A stretch of 64,000 nt of DNA from Chryseobacterium jejuense (GCF_900100075.1 NZ_FNEG01000001.1:124001-188000); one strand, 5' to 3'. Shown: positions 1-8,968, numbered from the stretch's first letter. Translations and numbers: made by a program. Notes: generated by a model not told the origin, from the sequence alone.

Positions 1-22
1 CTGCAAGATCAACGAGATAATA

Positions 23-928
23 TCAAAACGATTTATTACAAGAAGATTCCCTATTAATCACGCCAATCCGTCCATTAATTTCAATAGGCTTAAAATGTTT
101 TTTCTTAAACTCTGAAGGCGTTTCTCCTGTATGCTGTTTAAACAATTTATTAAAATAAGAAAGACTTTCAAATCCCACCTGAAAACAAACCTCAGTTACA
201 GAAGAATCCTTTAACAGATAAATTTTAGCCTGATTGATCCTGTAATTATTAACAAAATCTGTGAATGTCATATTGGTTTGCTTTTTAAAGTACCGGCAGA
301 AAGCAGGAGTACTTAAGCTTACAATCTGAGCAATCTCATTCACGTTAGGTTTTTTATCATGATTTTCATGAATGTAATCGTAAATTGTTCCCATTCTGAT
401 CTTATCGTTCAGGAACCATTTGATTCTTGTATCTTCTTTATTAAGCTCGTGCACTTCTGTAGAATTGGCCATAATCTGTAATATTTCAATCAATCCCATT
501 AATGATTCAAAAGAATTTTTTTCCTTAAGGATTTGCAGTTTTTCAACAACAATATTTTTGGTTTCTCCAGAGAAAGATAATCCAAGGTAAGAATGTTCTA
601 AAAGATTTTTAATATTCTCAAATTCAGGAACTGGAAGAATGACATCCTGAAGAAAATTTTCCCGTATTTGCAGTACAAGTTGTTTGCATTCCGTCTGTAT
701 CCCATAATCAAAATTAAGATGAGGAACATTGGCACCAATAAGCAGTAATTCACTGTCTGTAAAACCTGAGATATTTTTTCCAACATGTCGGATTCCATTG
801 GACGCTTCTACGTATACCAGTTCTATTTCAGGATGATAATGCCAGAAAAAACAGTTTTTCAGACTGGGAGCAAATACCTTAAAAGATTTCCCTTTTTCAA
901 ACTCTATTGTTTCTTTCTGAATCTTCAT
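23..928 (-). CDS. AraC family transcriptional regulator
   Basis: A 301-residue DNA-binding regulator. The N-terminal part (about residues 15-150) looks like a cupin-type ligand-sensing domain with the motif FWHYHPEIELVYVE. The C-terminal part (about 190-285) holds two helix-turn-helix units, with NVNEIAQIVSLSTPAFCRYFKK and the family-typical ending VCFQVGFESLSYFNKLFKQHTGETPSEF. Its ATG is 177 bp from that of a divergent MFS efflux gene, so it probably controls that transporter, the usual regulator/target layout. The inducing ligand cannot be read from the sequence. The gene is complete in the window. Confidence 0.92.
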   Translation of the reverse strand: MKIQKETIEFEKGKSFKVFAPSLKNCFFWHYHPEIELVYVEASNGIRHVGKNISGFTDSELLLIGANVPHLNFDYGIQTECKQLVLQIRENFLQDVILPVPEFENIKNLLEHSYLGLSFSGETKNIVVEKLQILKEKNSFESLMGLIEILQIMANSTEVHELNKEDTRIKWFLNDKIRMGTIYDYIHENHDKKPNVNEIAQIVSLSTPAFCRYFKKQTNMTFTDFVNNYRINQAKIYLLKDSSVTEVCFQVGFESLSYFNKLFKQHTGETPSEFKKKHFKPIEINGRIGVINRESSCNKSF

Positions 929-1105
929 TTTGTTCTGTTTTGATTGTTTGTAGAGTTAAAATTAAACAAAAAGGTTAATATGGAGCAAATTTTTATCATT
1001 CAAAGAGGTGTGAAATCCAATCTTTCTTTCGAATTTTGCACTTTCAAAAATAAAGATGGTTCACCATTTTTAATTTCAAGACATTAATTCAGTAAAGAAT
1101 AGACA

Positions 1106-2308
1106 ATGAAGATTGATAAAAGAATAATACCGCTGGCGATTGGCGGATTGGGAATAGGAACTACAGAGTTTACCGTTATGGGGCTATTGCCGGACATCGC
1201 AAAAACATTAGAAATCACGATTCCGCAAGCGGGACATCTTATTTCGGCTTATGCAATGGGAGTGGTCATTGGAGCACCGCTTTTGATTGGATATTCAGTA
1301 AAGTATCCCCCTAAAAAAGTATTGATTGCTTTTATGATCCTGTTTACTTTATTTAATGCCCTTTCTGCTATTGCTCCTAATTACGGAACAATGCTGATCA
1401 TCAGATTTATGTCCGGGCTTCCTCACGGAGCTTTCTTCGGAGTAGGAACGGTAGTAGCTGCTAAAATGGCAGGAAAAGGGAAAGAGGCATTTTATATATC
1501 AATGATGTTTACAGGGCTCACGGTAGCCAATCTGGTAATGGTTCCTTTGGTAACCTATATTGGGCACGTCTTCCACTGGAGACTCTATTTTGCTATTGTT
1601 GCTTTAATTGGTGTTTTCGCCCTGTTATTTTTAAAATTATGGCTGCCATCCATTGAGGCCAATCAGAATACCCATTTCATGGATGAATTAAAATTCCTGA
1701 AAAAGAAACAGTCATGGCTGGTATTGGGAATTACAGCGATTGGGTTTGGAGGTCTTTTCACATGGTTGAGCTATATCACCCCTTTAATGACAGGAATTTC
1801 CGGAGTTGATAGCAGCCAAATGGCTTATGTAATGGTTCTTGCCGGAGCCGGAATGGTGGTAGGGAACCTTGCAGGAGGGGTTATTTCAGATAAATTAGGA
1901 CCTGAGAAAACGTGTGCACTTCTGATCTTTTTAATGATGATCTCACTGGTAGGAGTATTCTTACTTTCCGAGCATCAGAATATTGCTTTCCTATTGACAT
2001 TTATGTGTGGAGCCTTGTCTATGTCAATTGCTGCACCTATTAATATCATGATGATGAAAGCCGCTCCTAAAAGTGAAATGATGGCTGCAGCTTTTATGCA
2101 GGCAGGATTTAATATTGCTAATGCGATGGGTGCATTTTTTGGCGGAATTCCGTTAGAATATGGATTGCCGTTCAACTATCCGTCATTAGTAGGAGTAGGG
2201 ATGACTTTTATCGGATTTGTAATTAGTGTAAGATATATGTATCTGTATGGTTCACAGACAGCAAATGAAGAAGAAGTAGTTACAGAAGGTGTTTCGTGTG
2301 ATAAATAG
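1106..2308 (+). CDS. MFS efflux transporter, AraJ-like
   Basis: A 400-residue inner-membrane transporter of the drug:H+ antiporter type, close in pattern to arabinose-efflux permeases (AraJ/YdhP). About 12 hydrophobic helices are visible, starting with PLAIGGLGIGTTEFTVMGLL, a typical first helix of this group. The second-helix region GHLISAYAMGVVIGAP and the following basic loop correspond to MFS motif A. It is divergent from an AraC regulator and monocistronic; a hairpin follows at about 2384. The substrate is unknown. The name AraJ-like is a family assignment and does not imply arabinose transport. Confidence 0.9.
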   Translation: MKIDKRIIPLAIGGLGIGTTEFTVMGLLPDIAKTLEITIPQAGHLISAYAMGVVIGAPLLIGYSVKYPPKKVLIAFMILFTLFNALSAIAPNYGTMLIIRFMSGLPHGAFFGVGTVVAAKMAGKGKEAFYISMMFTGLTVANLVMVPLVTYIGHVFHWRLYFAIVALIGVFALLFLKLWLPSIEANQNTHFMDELKFLKKKQSWLVLGITAIGFGGLFTWLSYITPLMTGISGVDSSQMAYVMVLAGAGMVVGNLAGGVISDKLGPEKTCALLIFLMMISLVGVFLLSEHQNIAFLLTFMCGALSMSIAAPINIMMMKAAPKSEMMAAAFMQAGFNIANAMGAFFGGIPLEYGLPFNYPSLVGVGMTFIGFVISVRYMYLYGSQTANEEEVVTEGVSCDK

Positions 2309-2383
2309 ACGTATCTGGATATAAAACTAAGCATAGGTTATAGGAAATCTGCGTAATCTCTCAGATCTTCGAAAATAAAAAAT

Positions 2384-2426
2384 AAGCTGTCCCAAAGTCA
2401 AAAATTGACTATTGAGACAGCTTTTT
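2384..2426. terminator. Hairpin terminator between convergent genes
   Basis: AAGCTGTC at 2384-2391 pairs with GACAGCTT at 2416-2423, with further pairing of GTCAA and TTGAC inside the loop, followed by a T run on the plus strand and preceded by A-rich sequence. It can serve both the MFS gene (+) and the lectin gene (-). Confidence 0.75.
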
Positions 2427-2452
2427 AAATTAATACATTGAATTTATTCAGA

Positions 2453-2797
2453 CTAGAATTTAAATACACAGCCGCAAACGCTCATTTTGCTTTCTACAAC
2501 TGTTGTCCATTGTCCGTTCCATGTACCGCCATAGGATGCACAAATAGCAGGACAGATCTCTTTAGCATCTTCGTTATTCCAGATAGGTCCGGCTAAAACG
2601 TCTAAAGTATATTCTGTACCGCCTGTTGGCTTAGTGTTTAATTCAACTTCTATAACGCTCATTTGTCCTTCTACAATGGTTGTCCATTGTCCGGTGAATT
2701 TTCCTAAGTGTGCCGCAGCAATACGTGGTCCTAATTTTTGTGCTTCGTCGTTGCTCCAAAGTGGCCCTGCAATAATGTTGATTTTAAATGTTGACAT
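2453..2797 (-). CDS. Mannan-binding lectin, MVL-like, two tandem repeats
   Basis: A 114-residue protein with two internal repeats of about 55 residues (1-57 and 58-114). Both repeats carry an AGPLW/IxN-D/E-DA block and the motif GQWTTxVE followed by MSV. Length, duplication and motifs match the family of MVL, the high-mannose-binding lectin of the cyanobacterium Microcystis viridis. No signal peptide is visible, so the protein is cytoplasmic or leaves by a non-Sec route. The second repeat has extra cysteines (ICPAIC and CGC) absent from the first. The family binds the Man-GlcNAc core of N-glycans; the role here is unknown. It stands alone between convergent genes. Confidence 0.85.
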   Translation of the reverse strand: MSTFKINIIAGPLWSNDEAQKLGPRIAAAHLGKFTGQWTTIVEGQMSVIEVELNTKPTGGTEYTLDVLAGPIWNNEDAKEICPAICASYGGTWNGQWTTVVESKMSVCGCVFKF

Positions 2798-2826
2798 GGT
2801 GTAAATTTTTTATTTGGTTAACATTA

Positions 2827-2834
2827 CAAATGTA
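2827..2834 (-). promoter_or_regulatory. Bacteroidota -7 box upstream of lectin gene
   Basis: CAAATGTA on the plus strand reads TACATTTG on the minus strand, matching TAnnTTTG, and lies about 30 bases before the lectin ATG. No clear -33 element was found. A second match, CAAATTTA, is at 2871-2878. Confidence 0.45.
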
Positions 2835-2923
2835 CTCACCATTTCGGGAGATAATTACCGTATAATGTACCAAATTTATTATTAGGTGTTTTTACCTATC
2901 TATTTGATATTGATTGATGTATA

Positions 2924-2954
2924 ATAAAAAAGACTGCCGTTTAAGACAGTCTTT
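2924..2954 (-). terminator. Terminator of SpoIIAA-like gene
   Basis: AAAGACTG (2929-2936) pairs with CAGTCTTT (2947-2954). Read on the minus strand the stem is followed by a T run, just after the stop codon of the gene ending at 2974. Confidence 0.75.
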
Positions 2955-2973
2955 CATTGTTTTGTAAGGTTGA

Positions 2974-3354
2974 TTAAACTTCCACCTCATTCCCATTTTT
3001 GCACCAATAGAGGGCATTGTATAAATTTTCTTTGGGAAAAGATTTAAACTCTCCCGGCATCAGAACACTGAAAATATCCGTAAAGTCCTGTACTGCCTTT
3101 TTATCTGTAACAATAGCGGTCCGATTCCATTTTGCGAGATTTTTTAATCCTAGCAAGAGGTCTTCAAGCCATGCTCCCATGGTAAACTTATCCAGATCGG
3201 TATCCAAATACAGTAAGTAATTCAGCTCACCAAATTCGTCTACTTTCTCTTTCACACGCGGAATTACCAGTTTTTCAAAATCTTCTTTCGTTACTTCCCC
3301 CGTTGCACTGAATGCCGCAACATTCTCCGGAGCTTCTGGAATAATTGTTATCAT
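2974..3354 (-). CDS. SpoIIAA-like (STAS-fold) domain protein
   Basis: A 126-residue soluble protein that resembles the SpoIIAA-like family of single-domain STAS-fold proteins (formerly DUF3478). Supporting features are the N-terminal ENVAAFSATGEVTKEDFEKL, the central LNYLLYLDTDL strand, the KWNRTAIVTDK segment and the acidic C-terminus. These proteins are often stress-related and some bind lipid-like ligands; the function in this organism is unknown. It is divergently placed 115 bp from the FAD oxidoreductase gene. Confidence 0.75.
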   Translation of the reverse strand: MITIIPEAPENVAAFSATGEVTKEDFEKLVIPRVKEKVDEFGELNYLLYLDTDLDKFTMGAWLEDLLLGLKNLAKWNRTAIVTDKKAVQDFTDIFSVLMPGEFKSFPKENLYNALYWCKNGNEVEV

Positions 3355-3469
3355 AGTGAATATTTTATGATGGTTGGAATTTAATAAAACAACAATAATT
3401 ACACCATGGATTCATTGAAAATAGTTAAAATAGGTATAAATATTGTTATTTTAAATATAAAATATCAAT

Positions 3470-4675
3470 ATGGATCTCAAATCAAATGAGCCTTTTTGGC
3501 TTTTAAAAAACGGACTGATTGCTACATATCCTTCTTTAAAATCCGATGAAAACTGTGATGTTTTAATTATAGGCGGCGGAATTACAGGAAGTTTGATTGC
3601 CCATCAAATGGTAAAAGATGGGTATGAAACAATCCTTATTGATAAACGTGAGCTTTGTAATGGAAGTACTTCTGCCACCACTTCAATGTTACAGTATGAA
3701 ATAGATGTTCCTCTTTATGAATTAATAAAAAAAATAGGAGAGAAAGGGGCTGTTGCCAGTTATAAAGCATGTTCAGTGGCAATTGACAGCCTTGAAACCC
3801 TTGTTGGGAAAATACATTCTAAAGCAGGATTTAAGCGTAAAAAATCGTTGTATTTTGCTTCTAAAAAGAAAGATGTTGAATGGGTAAAGAAAGAATATGA
3901 AGCCAGGAAAAATGCGGGGTTTGAAGTTCAATGGCTTAATGCAGATCAGATTTTGGATAAATTTGGATTTGAAAATACCTATGGTGGTATTGTATCAAAA
4001 CAGGGAGCCAGTATTGATGCCTTTCAGTTTGCTCATGAGCTTTTTACCCATAATGTAAAGAAAGGATTGAAAATCTTTGATAAAACTGAAATGACAGAAG
4101 TAGAATATCTTAAAGGCTTTAATAAAGTTAAGGTTGAAAGCGGTTTTCATATCAAAGCAAAGAAAATAATCTATTGTATCGGCTATGAAAGCAAAACTTT
4201 ACTGAAAGAGAGTTTCGTTAATTTGAAAAGCACCTATGCGGTGGTTTCCGAAGTGGATAAAAACAAATTTAAAAATATCACCAGTACTTTAGTCTGGAAT
4301 ACAGATGATCCTTATCTCTACATGCGGACTACTGATGATGGCAGGTTATTGATTGGCGGTGGAGATGAAGACTTTTATGGTGCGGAAAAACGGGATGCTA
4401 TTCTCAATAAAAAAGAAAAAGAAATTCTTAAGAATCTGAAAAAGATCAAGCCGGATTATCATTTCTATCCCGATTTTGTATGGGCAGGAACTTTTGGAGA
4501 AACAAAAGACGGATTACCTTATATCAGCGAACATCCAAAATTCAAAAACTCATACTTCGTATTAGGCTTTGGGGGAAATGGAATTACTTTTTCAGTAACC
4601 GGAATGGAGATGGCTTCTTTGTTTATGAAAGGAAGAAAACACCTGTTGTCCCAATATTTTAAATTTGGACGATAG
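3470..4675 (+). CDS. FAD-dependent oxidoreductase, DAO family
   Basis: A 401-residue flavoprotein. The N-terminal dinucleotide-binding loop is IIGGGITGSLIAHQM at about residue 32, followed by an acidic/basic strand end (LIDKRE). The ending contains GxxxDGLPYI and GFGGNGITFS, typical of D-amino-acid-oxidase-fold enzymes that close the FAD site near the C-terminus. Related proteins often carry a Rieske domain after this point; this one stops without it. The substrate is not predictable. It appears to be transcribed alone. A dispersed palindrome and a hairpin follow it. Confidence 0.88.
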   Translation: MDLKSNEPFWLLKNGLIATYPSLKSDENCDVLIIGGGITGSLIAHQMVKDGYETILIDKRELCNGSTSATTSMLQYEIDVPLYELIKKIGEKGAVASYKACSVAIDSLETLVGKIHSKAGFKRKKSLYFASKKKDVEWVKKEYEARKNAGFEVQWLNADQILDKFGFENTYGGIVSKQGASIDAFQFAHELFTHNVKKGLKIFDKTEMTEVEYLKGFNKVKVESGFHIKAKKIIYCIGYESKTLLKESFVNLKSTYAVVSEVDKNKFKNITSTLVWNTDDPYLYMRTTDDGRLLIGGGDEDFYGAEKRDAILNKKEKEILKNLKKIKPDYHFYPDFVWAGTFGETKDGLPYISEHPKFKNSYFVLGFGGNGITFSVTGMEMASLFMKGRKHLLSQYFKFGR

Positions 4676-4724
4676 AGGGTTCTTTGTATGATGAATCTGT
4701 CATTGACTATGTCGAATCTTCGAT

Positions 4725-4776
4725 TTCTGACGAAGGAAGAATCTCATATATGGTTTAGATTTTTCCTTTGTCAGAA
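4725..4776. repeat. Dispersed palindromic repeat, copy 1
   Basis: Arms TTCTGACGAAGGAA (4725-4738) and TTCCTTTGTCAGAA (4763-4776) form a hairpin with one G-T pair. The left 23 bases (4725-4747) are identical to 37600-37622, where a second copy lies in another intergenic gap. Confidence 0.7.
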
Positions 4777-4809
4777 GAACAATGTTGTAAATAATCACCT
4801 ATATAAATA

Positions 4810-4858
4810 AGTACACTTAAGAAGAAAAACAAAGATTTTCAGAACTTAAGTGTACTTT
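4810..4858. terminator. Hairpin, probable terminator
   Basis: AGTACACTTAAG (4810-4821) pairs perfectly with CTTAAGTGTACT (4845-4856) around a 23-base A-rich loop. It sits between the convergent FAD oxidoreductase and VWA genes and is followed by a short T run. Confidence 0.55.
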
Positions 4859-4906
4859 ATTGATAAGGTTTATTTTATGTGTAAACCCTTCTTGTATTGA
4901 GCTTTT

Positions 4907-6094
4907 TTATAAACTATATCCATTTTTCTTTGCCAGTTCCTGTATAGAACTTTCAATGGCTTTTCCAAGATCATCAGAATCATCAGTTCCTCTTTTTTTC
5001 ATTTCACTATCAATATAGGTCTGGCGTTTTTTAGAAAGTTCTTCAATTTCTCTTTGAATCTTTTCACGCTCAGCCGATTTTATAGACACTGCTTTTTTTA
5101 TTTCTGCCTTGCTTTTGCCTTTCAGCTCATCAGGAAGTTCGCTTGCTTTCAGATTGGTAATAAAGCTGCCATCTTCTTCAGCTTTGTCTACCAGATCCCA
5201 ATGCTCATTTTTGTAAGCATTCTTTTTTGATTTGGAAACCGTTCTTTCTACCAGATTGGAAACCGATTGTACTTCTGCATTCTTATCCTGGGTAATTTGT
5301 TTCATCTTATATTCAGAACCGCGATTTCCATAGTAAATATAAGTGTCATTCAGTTTGGTATTACACTCGGAAATCCTGATATCATAGGGTGTTTCAATAT
5401 AGATCACCTTTTTATCACTGTCGATATTAAAGTATTTTCCACCTCCTGTTGTTGCTCCATTTTGCCATAAACCCTGGATTCCTTCTTCCCGGCTTCCACA
5501 ATAAATCGTATTGGTATAAATATTTTTATTTTTCGCCTTTGAAATAACTTCTTTATAGTCGATTTTCCCTTGGTTGAAAGGTTCATTACCCGCAATATAA
5601 ATCAGTTTCATACTTTTTTCATTGCCATCCCAGTTCAGATTGGCAGAGGCATCACGGATAACAGCTCCACAATATTCACTTCCTCCATTAGTTCTTAAGG
5701 CGAATAGTTTTTCAGAAACAAGGTCAAGATCCTGAGTAAGAGGAGTCACTTGCCTGATATAGTTTTCATCCCGGATGCCATCGTTTCCATATTCATAAAG
5801 AGCAATTTCAACTTGTGGTGTCTGGCCGTTATACTTTAATGTGGTTAATGTATTCACGATGTTCCAGAGTCTTGATTTCGCTTGTTCAATCAACCCGTCC
5901 ATACTATTGGACGTATCAAGTAAAAGAGCTACTTGGATTTTATTATCCTTTGACGTCATATTTACAGAGGGAACAGAAGCATTTTGTACCGTTAACTCTG
6001 TGTTTTTCGGATCACTTTTCGAGCAGCTTATAGCCGGATTGGTACCGGAGTTTAAAAAAGCGGCTGCAATGGCTAAGATTTTTAAAGTTGTCAT
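4907..6094 (-). CDS. VWA domain-containing exported protein
   Basis: A 395-residue protein with a von Willebrand factor A domain at about residues 50-240. The metal-site (MIDAS) motif DTSNSM follows the first core strand VALLLDTSNSMDGLIEQAK. The N-terminus is a signal peptide with a possible lipobox (AISCSKSD), so a periplasmic or outer-membrane lipoprotein is likely. The C-terminal third is charged and probably coiled-coil (EREKIQREIEELSKKRQ). It starts 18 bases after the DUF4139 gene on the same strand, so the two form an operon behind the LytTR-type repeat at 7771-7800. VWA domains mediate protein contacts; the partner is unknown. Confidence 0.85.
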   Translation of the reverse strand: MTTLKILAIAAAFLNSGTNPAISCSKSDPKNTELTVQNASVPSVNMTSKDNKIQVALLLDTSNSMDGLIEQAKSRLWNIVNTLTTLKYNGQTPQVEIALYEYGNDGIRDENYIRQVTPLTQDLDLVSEKLFALRTNGGSEYCGAVIRDASANLNWDGNEKSMKLIYIAGNEPFNQGKIDYKEVISKAKNKNIYTNTIYCGSREEGIQGLWQNGATTGGGKYFNIDSDKKVIYIETPYDIRISECNTKLNDTYIYYGNRGSEYKMKQITQDKNAEVQSVSNLVERTVSKSKKNAYKNEHWDLVDKAEEDGSFITNLKASELPDELKGKSKAEIKKAVSIKSAEREKIQREIEELSKKRQTYIDSEMKKRGTDDSDDLGKAIESSIQELAKKNGYSL

Positions 6095-6112
6095 ATTATT
6101 ATTTTTTATAGG

Positions 6113-7711
6113 TTATCTGCTGTAATATTGGATTTGCATCTCTTTTGGATACTTCACTTCATAAGAGAAGTTGATCTTTTCAGAACCTCCGGAACTGATG
6201 TTTTTGCTCCAAAGAATACTTCCCGTTTTTTCATCAAGATTTCCGCCTCCGGTTTCTATAGCTTTCACAGAAATTTTAGAATTTTCACTAATAGGCAGCT
6301 GATCCAGTACTTCCAATTCAATACTTTCTTTGGTATTGTTTCTGATGCTGATCTGGTAGGCTTCAGATTCCCATTTATTGGAGTTCATTGGTTTCTGAGA
6401 AGCTTTATCTTCCAGTTTGATTCTTTTTACGGTGATTCTTTCATCCACACCAAGAGAAATTGGGAACTCATCTTTTACATAATTGCTTGCGATATTGGTT
6501 TTTCCGATATAATTATCTTCAAAATAGATGTTCGCTTCGCCATTAATCAGGTTGAGGTTCTGCCAGTTTTTTACAAAAGCCATCAAGAAGACCTGGTTAT
6601 TAAGTTTTGGAACTGTATGGTATTTGTAGGTTGCATCAATCTGTTTTTTATCAAGAATTACATATTGTTCTTTTTCCTGGCTTAAAATGGTTTGATTATA
6701 ATTCAGTTCATAAATAACATTCATCTGGTTATCAGAAACCGAAGCAATTGGAATCTGGCTTGGCTTTGCAGAGAGATCCTGTCTCATTTGATAGCTGTTC
6801 ATTAAAGCAGATTCTTTTTTAGACTTGTAATCGGCAACTTCCAATATTGGATTATGAGCCGTATATTCTGCAACATACATTGGAGAAAGGATAGGCCTGT
6901 ACTGATTGTATGATGGTCGGTAAGTAGACACAAACAATTTTACGTTTTTCCAGTCCTGTCCGGTTTTTTGGTAGATCTTGCCCTTATAAATCATTTCAAG
7001 AGGTTTCTTTACAGATTGGGCACGAAGGTCGTAAGAAGGGATCCATCCCGCATCAGAAACAATATAACTGACACCCAGACTTAGGTTTGTATCATTATCT
7101 GCAAGAATTTCAAGCAGTAATTCCTTTCTGTTGGTATTTTTATGGGTTTGTTCCTCATCAGATTGCTTGTTTAGCTTTGCAATGCTTTCATCCAACGTTG
7201 TTTTCTGCTCATTCATTACAAAGACCTGATTATCGATCTCCAGCATTCTTTTTCTGTAAAATTCAGTAAGCTTAATAAGTTGATCCTGTGGAGTAGATTT
7301 ATCGTTGGTGGATACTTTTAAATTATCATTGATGATATTCTGTTCCCCGGTAAGGTTTTTAATCTGAATATTTAATAGGCTTACCTGTCTCTGAAGTTTT
7401 TTTCTGTCATCATCCAGCTTTTTTTCACCATCAGAAAGCTGATCTTCCTTCAAAAAATTATTTTGTGGAGTGATGGATAGGAGCGTCGTATTTTTTTCAA
7501 GATTGATTTTATAGGTGTTTTCATCCAGGTTATTGGGAAGATTGATAATTCTTACCATATTACGTCCTTTCTGAAGGCTAACATTAGTACTTCCGAAAAC
7601 TTTTGCTCCCTGTAGGAATACTGTGGCCTGCTTTACATCAATTTCCTTTTTGATTTCCTGTGCCTTGAAGAAAACCACTGAAAATAATGTGATTAAAAGA
7701 TAGCGTTTCAT
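6113..7711 (-). CDS. DUF4139 / mucoidy-inhibitor-like (MuiA family) protein
   Basis: A 532-residue exported protein with an N-terminal signal peptide ending near FFKAQE. Residues about 25-130 match the DUF4140 N-terminal region (VKQATVFLQGAKVFGSTNVSL). A coiled-coil segment follows (about 95-190), then the DUF4139 domain (about 200-530) with the recognisable stretch VSDAGWIPSYDLRAQ. Proteins of this type are called mucoidy inhibitors after Aeromonas MuiA, but the biochemical role is unknown. It is first in an operon with the VWA gene. Upstream is the direct repeat also found before the SIMPL and sensor-kinase genes. Confidence 0.88.
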   Translation of the reverse strand: MKRYLLITLFSVVFFKAQEIKKEIDVKQATVFLQGAKVFGSTNVSLQKGRNMVRIINLPNNLDENTYKINLEKNTTLLSITPQNNFLKEDQLSDGEKKLDDDRKKLQRQVSLLNIQIKNLTGEQNIINDNLKVSTNDKSTPQDQLIKLTEFYRKRMLEIDNQVFVMNEQKTTLDESIAKLNKQSDEEQTHKNTNRKELLLEILADNDTNLSLGVSYIVSDAGWIPSYDLRAQSVKKPLEMIYKGKIYQKTGQDWKNVKLFVSTYRPSYNQYRPILSPMYVAEYTAHNPILEVADYKSKKESALMNSYQMRQDLSAKPSQIPIASVSDNQMNVIYELNYNQTILSQEKEQYVILDKKQIDATYKYHTVPKLNNQVFLMAFVKNWQNLNLINGEANIYFEDNYIGKTNIASNYVKDEFPISLGVDERITVKRIKLEDKASQKPMNSNKWESEAYQISIRNNTKESIELEVLDQLPISENSKISVKAIETGGGNLDEKTGSILWSKNISSGGSEKINFSYEVKYPKEMQIQYYSR

Positions 7712-7734
7712 CGTTTATTATTTTAAATTATGAA

Positions 7735-7800
7735 GTAAAATTACCCGTAATTAATCCTGAAAATGGGGATACTTGGTGAAGCTAGGTTTTCACTTGGTGA
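7735..7800 (-). promoter_or_regulatory. LytTR-type direct repeat A plus -7 box
   Basis: ACTTGGTGA occurs at 7771-7779 and again at 7792-7800, a 21-bp period. On the gene side, GTAAAATTA (7735-7743) reads TAATTTTAC on the minus strand, a plausible -7 element, 27 bases from the nearer repeat. The same arrangement with the same 27-base gap is present at 8730-8795. Confidence 0.65.
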
Positions 7801-7890
7801 GTAGACAGCCACCTGTTTTTTATTCTTTTATGCCACTAATGAAAGAATGGTTTTATGAAAGCTTATTTAACATTTTCTTATCCTAATTGG

Positions 7891-7935
7891 CTATGTACCT
7901 ATGTGGTAAGAAAAATAAACCACATAGGCACATAG
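7891..7935. repeat. Imperfect inverted repeat, intergenic
   Basis: CTATGTACCTATGTGGT (7891-7907) pairs with ACCACATAGGCACATAG (7919-7935) with one mismatch. It lies in the 313-base gap between the DUF4139 and SIMPL genes, which otherwise holds only repeat A and a terminator. It looks like a dispersed flavobacterial element; no second copy was found in this window. Confidence 0.55.
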
Positions 7936-7975
7936 GGTTAAGGAGTTTCATGATGATTCGTGCATTCGTGGCAAA

Positions 7976-8010
7976 AAACAAAAGGCTGCCAATAAAGTGG
8001 CAGCCTCTTT
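7976..8010 (-). terminator. Terminator of SIMPL gene
   Basis: AGGCTGCCA (7983-7991) pairs with TGGCAGCCT (7998-8006). On the minus strand the stem is followed by T-rich sequence directly after the SIMPL stop codon. Confidence 0.8.
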
Positions 8011-8024
8011 TAAATCTGTTATTT

Positions 8025-8699
8025 TTAAAGGATTTCGTATCTCGTTTTAATACTGTATTTCAGTTTGATATTTTCGATGTTGTCAAAAGAAAAATCTACC
8101 GGAGCATCTGCCATTTCAAGCTGTACATTGCTCATTCTGCTTTTGTAGGCAACAGGCATTACCATGTCGCTGGTATAATCTTCAATCTCAACAATTTCAA
8201 GAACATTCCCCACTTTTTTACCCATGCTTTCCAACAGATAATCTGCCTTTTCTTTTGCCGCTTTTAAAGCATTGATTTTTACAGCTTTTCTGAAATCTGC
8301 AATCTTGGTGTTCTTTACTTCCGAGATACTCAGGCTGCTTACCCATTTCTGGTTTAGATCTTCAAAGATTTTGCTGAGGTTTGATTTTGCATTCGCTTTA
8401 AACACATAGTTCTTAGAAAACTTTCCGTTTTTAGCATAAATGTTCTGGTATGAAGATTTAAACTTGATGTCTTCGTTCTTTACTTCTGCATTCTTTAAGA
8501 TATCAAACATCTTCTTTTCATTGTCTGCCAGATCGTTTTTGTTATCTGCTTTTATTCCGATGCTGAAGGTTACTTCATCCGGTTCTACTTCCATTTCAGC
8601 AACCCCTGTTACTTCAATTCCGTTTTTCTTTACTTCCTGAGCGTTTACAAAACTTCCCAGCGTTACAATTCCGATTAATAAAAAATGTTTCAATTTCAT
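8025..8699 (-). CDS. SIMPL domain-containing (DUF541) exported protein
   Basis: A 224-residue protein with a signal peptide (cleavage after VNA-QE likely) followed by a SIMPL/DUF541 domain over almost the whole mature part. The diagnostic opening is IEVTGVAEMEVEPDEVTFSIGI, with an AxxxKADYLLESMGKKVG segment in the second half. The family includes the periplasmic E. coli protein YggE and outer-membrane relatives; several are linked to stress resistance but none has a clear enzyme activity. It is monocistronic, with its own LytTR-type repeat 67 bases before the start codon. Confidence 0.88.
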   Translation of the reverse strand: MKLKHFLLIGIVTLGSFVNAQEVKKNGIEVTGVAEMEVEPDEVTFSIGIKADNKNDLADNEKKMFDILKNAEVKNEDIKFKSSYQNIYAKNGKFSKNYVFKANAKSNLSKIFEDLNQKWVSSLSISEVKNTKIADFRKAVKINALKAAKEKADYLLESMGKKVGNVLEIVEIEDYTSDMVMPVAYKSRMSNVQLEMADAPVDFSFDNIENIKLKYSIKTRYEIL

Positions 8700-8729
8700 A
8701 ATTTCTTGTTTTTACTTTTAAATTCTGAT

Positions 8730-8795
8730 GTAAAATTAGTTCGATCTGACGCTGAAAATCGGGAGACTTGGTGAAATGGAACTTTCACTTGGTGA
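8730..8795 (-). promoter_or_regulatory. LytTR-type direct repeat B plus -7 box
   Basis: ACTTGGTGA at 8766-8774 and 8787-8795, again a 21-bp period. GTAAAATTA at 8730-8738 gives TAATTTTAC on the minus strand, 27 bases from the nearer repeat. The flanking CTGAAAAT is also shared with repeat A. Confidence 0.65.
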
Positions 8796-8840
8796 GTTGG
8801 TATAAAAGTGAAAGTTTTTATTTAATAATGATATTTTAAC

Positions 8841-8893
8841 CATTAAGCTTAATTAAGCTATTAAGAATATTAAGCTGAGCTCTGCTTTAAGAG
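8841..8893. repeat. AT-rich palindromic repeat
   Basis: A perfect palindrome AGCTTAATTAAGCT (8846-8859) is followed by further TTAAG units. It lies between LytTR-type repeats B and C in the 346-base gap before the sensor kinase. It looks like a dispersed element; function unknown. Confidence 0.4.
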
Positions 8894-8968
8894 CAAGACG
8901 TTTCATTTAATATGAAATAATTGTTGTAACTAATATAAAATCATGATTGATAGTGTTTTAATATAGAG

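Noticed and set aside
598..798. Minus-strand open frame inside the AraC gene region
   Set aside because: Out-of-frame shadow of the AraC regulator.
6128..6685. A 185-residue plus-strand open frame opposite the DUF4139 gene
   Set aside because: Antisense to a strong coding region; composition is Phe/Ile-rich noise.
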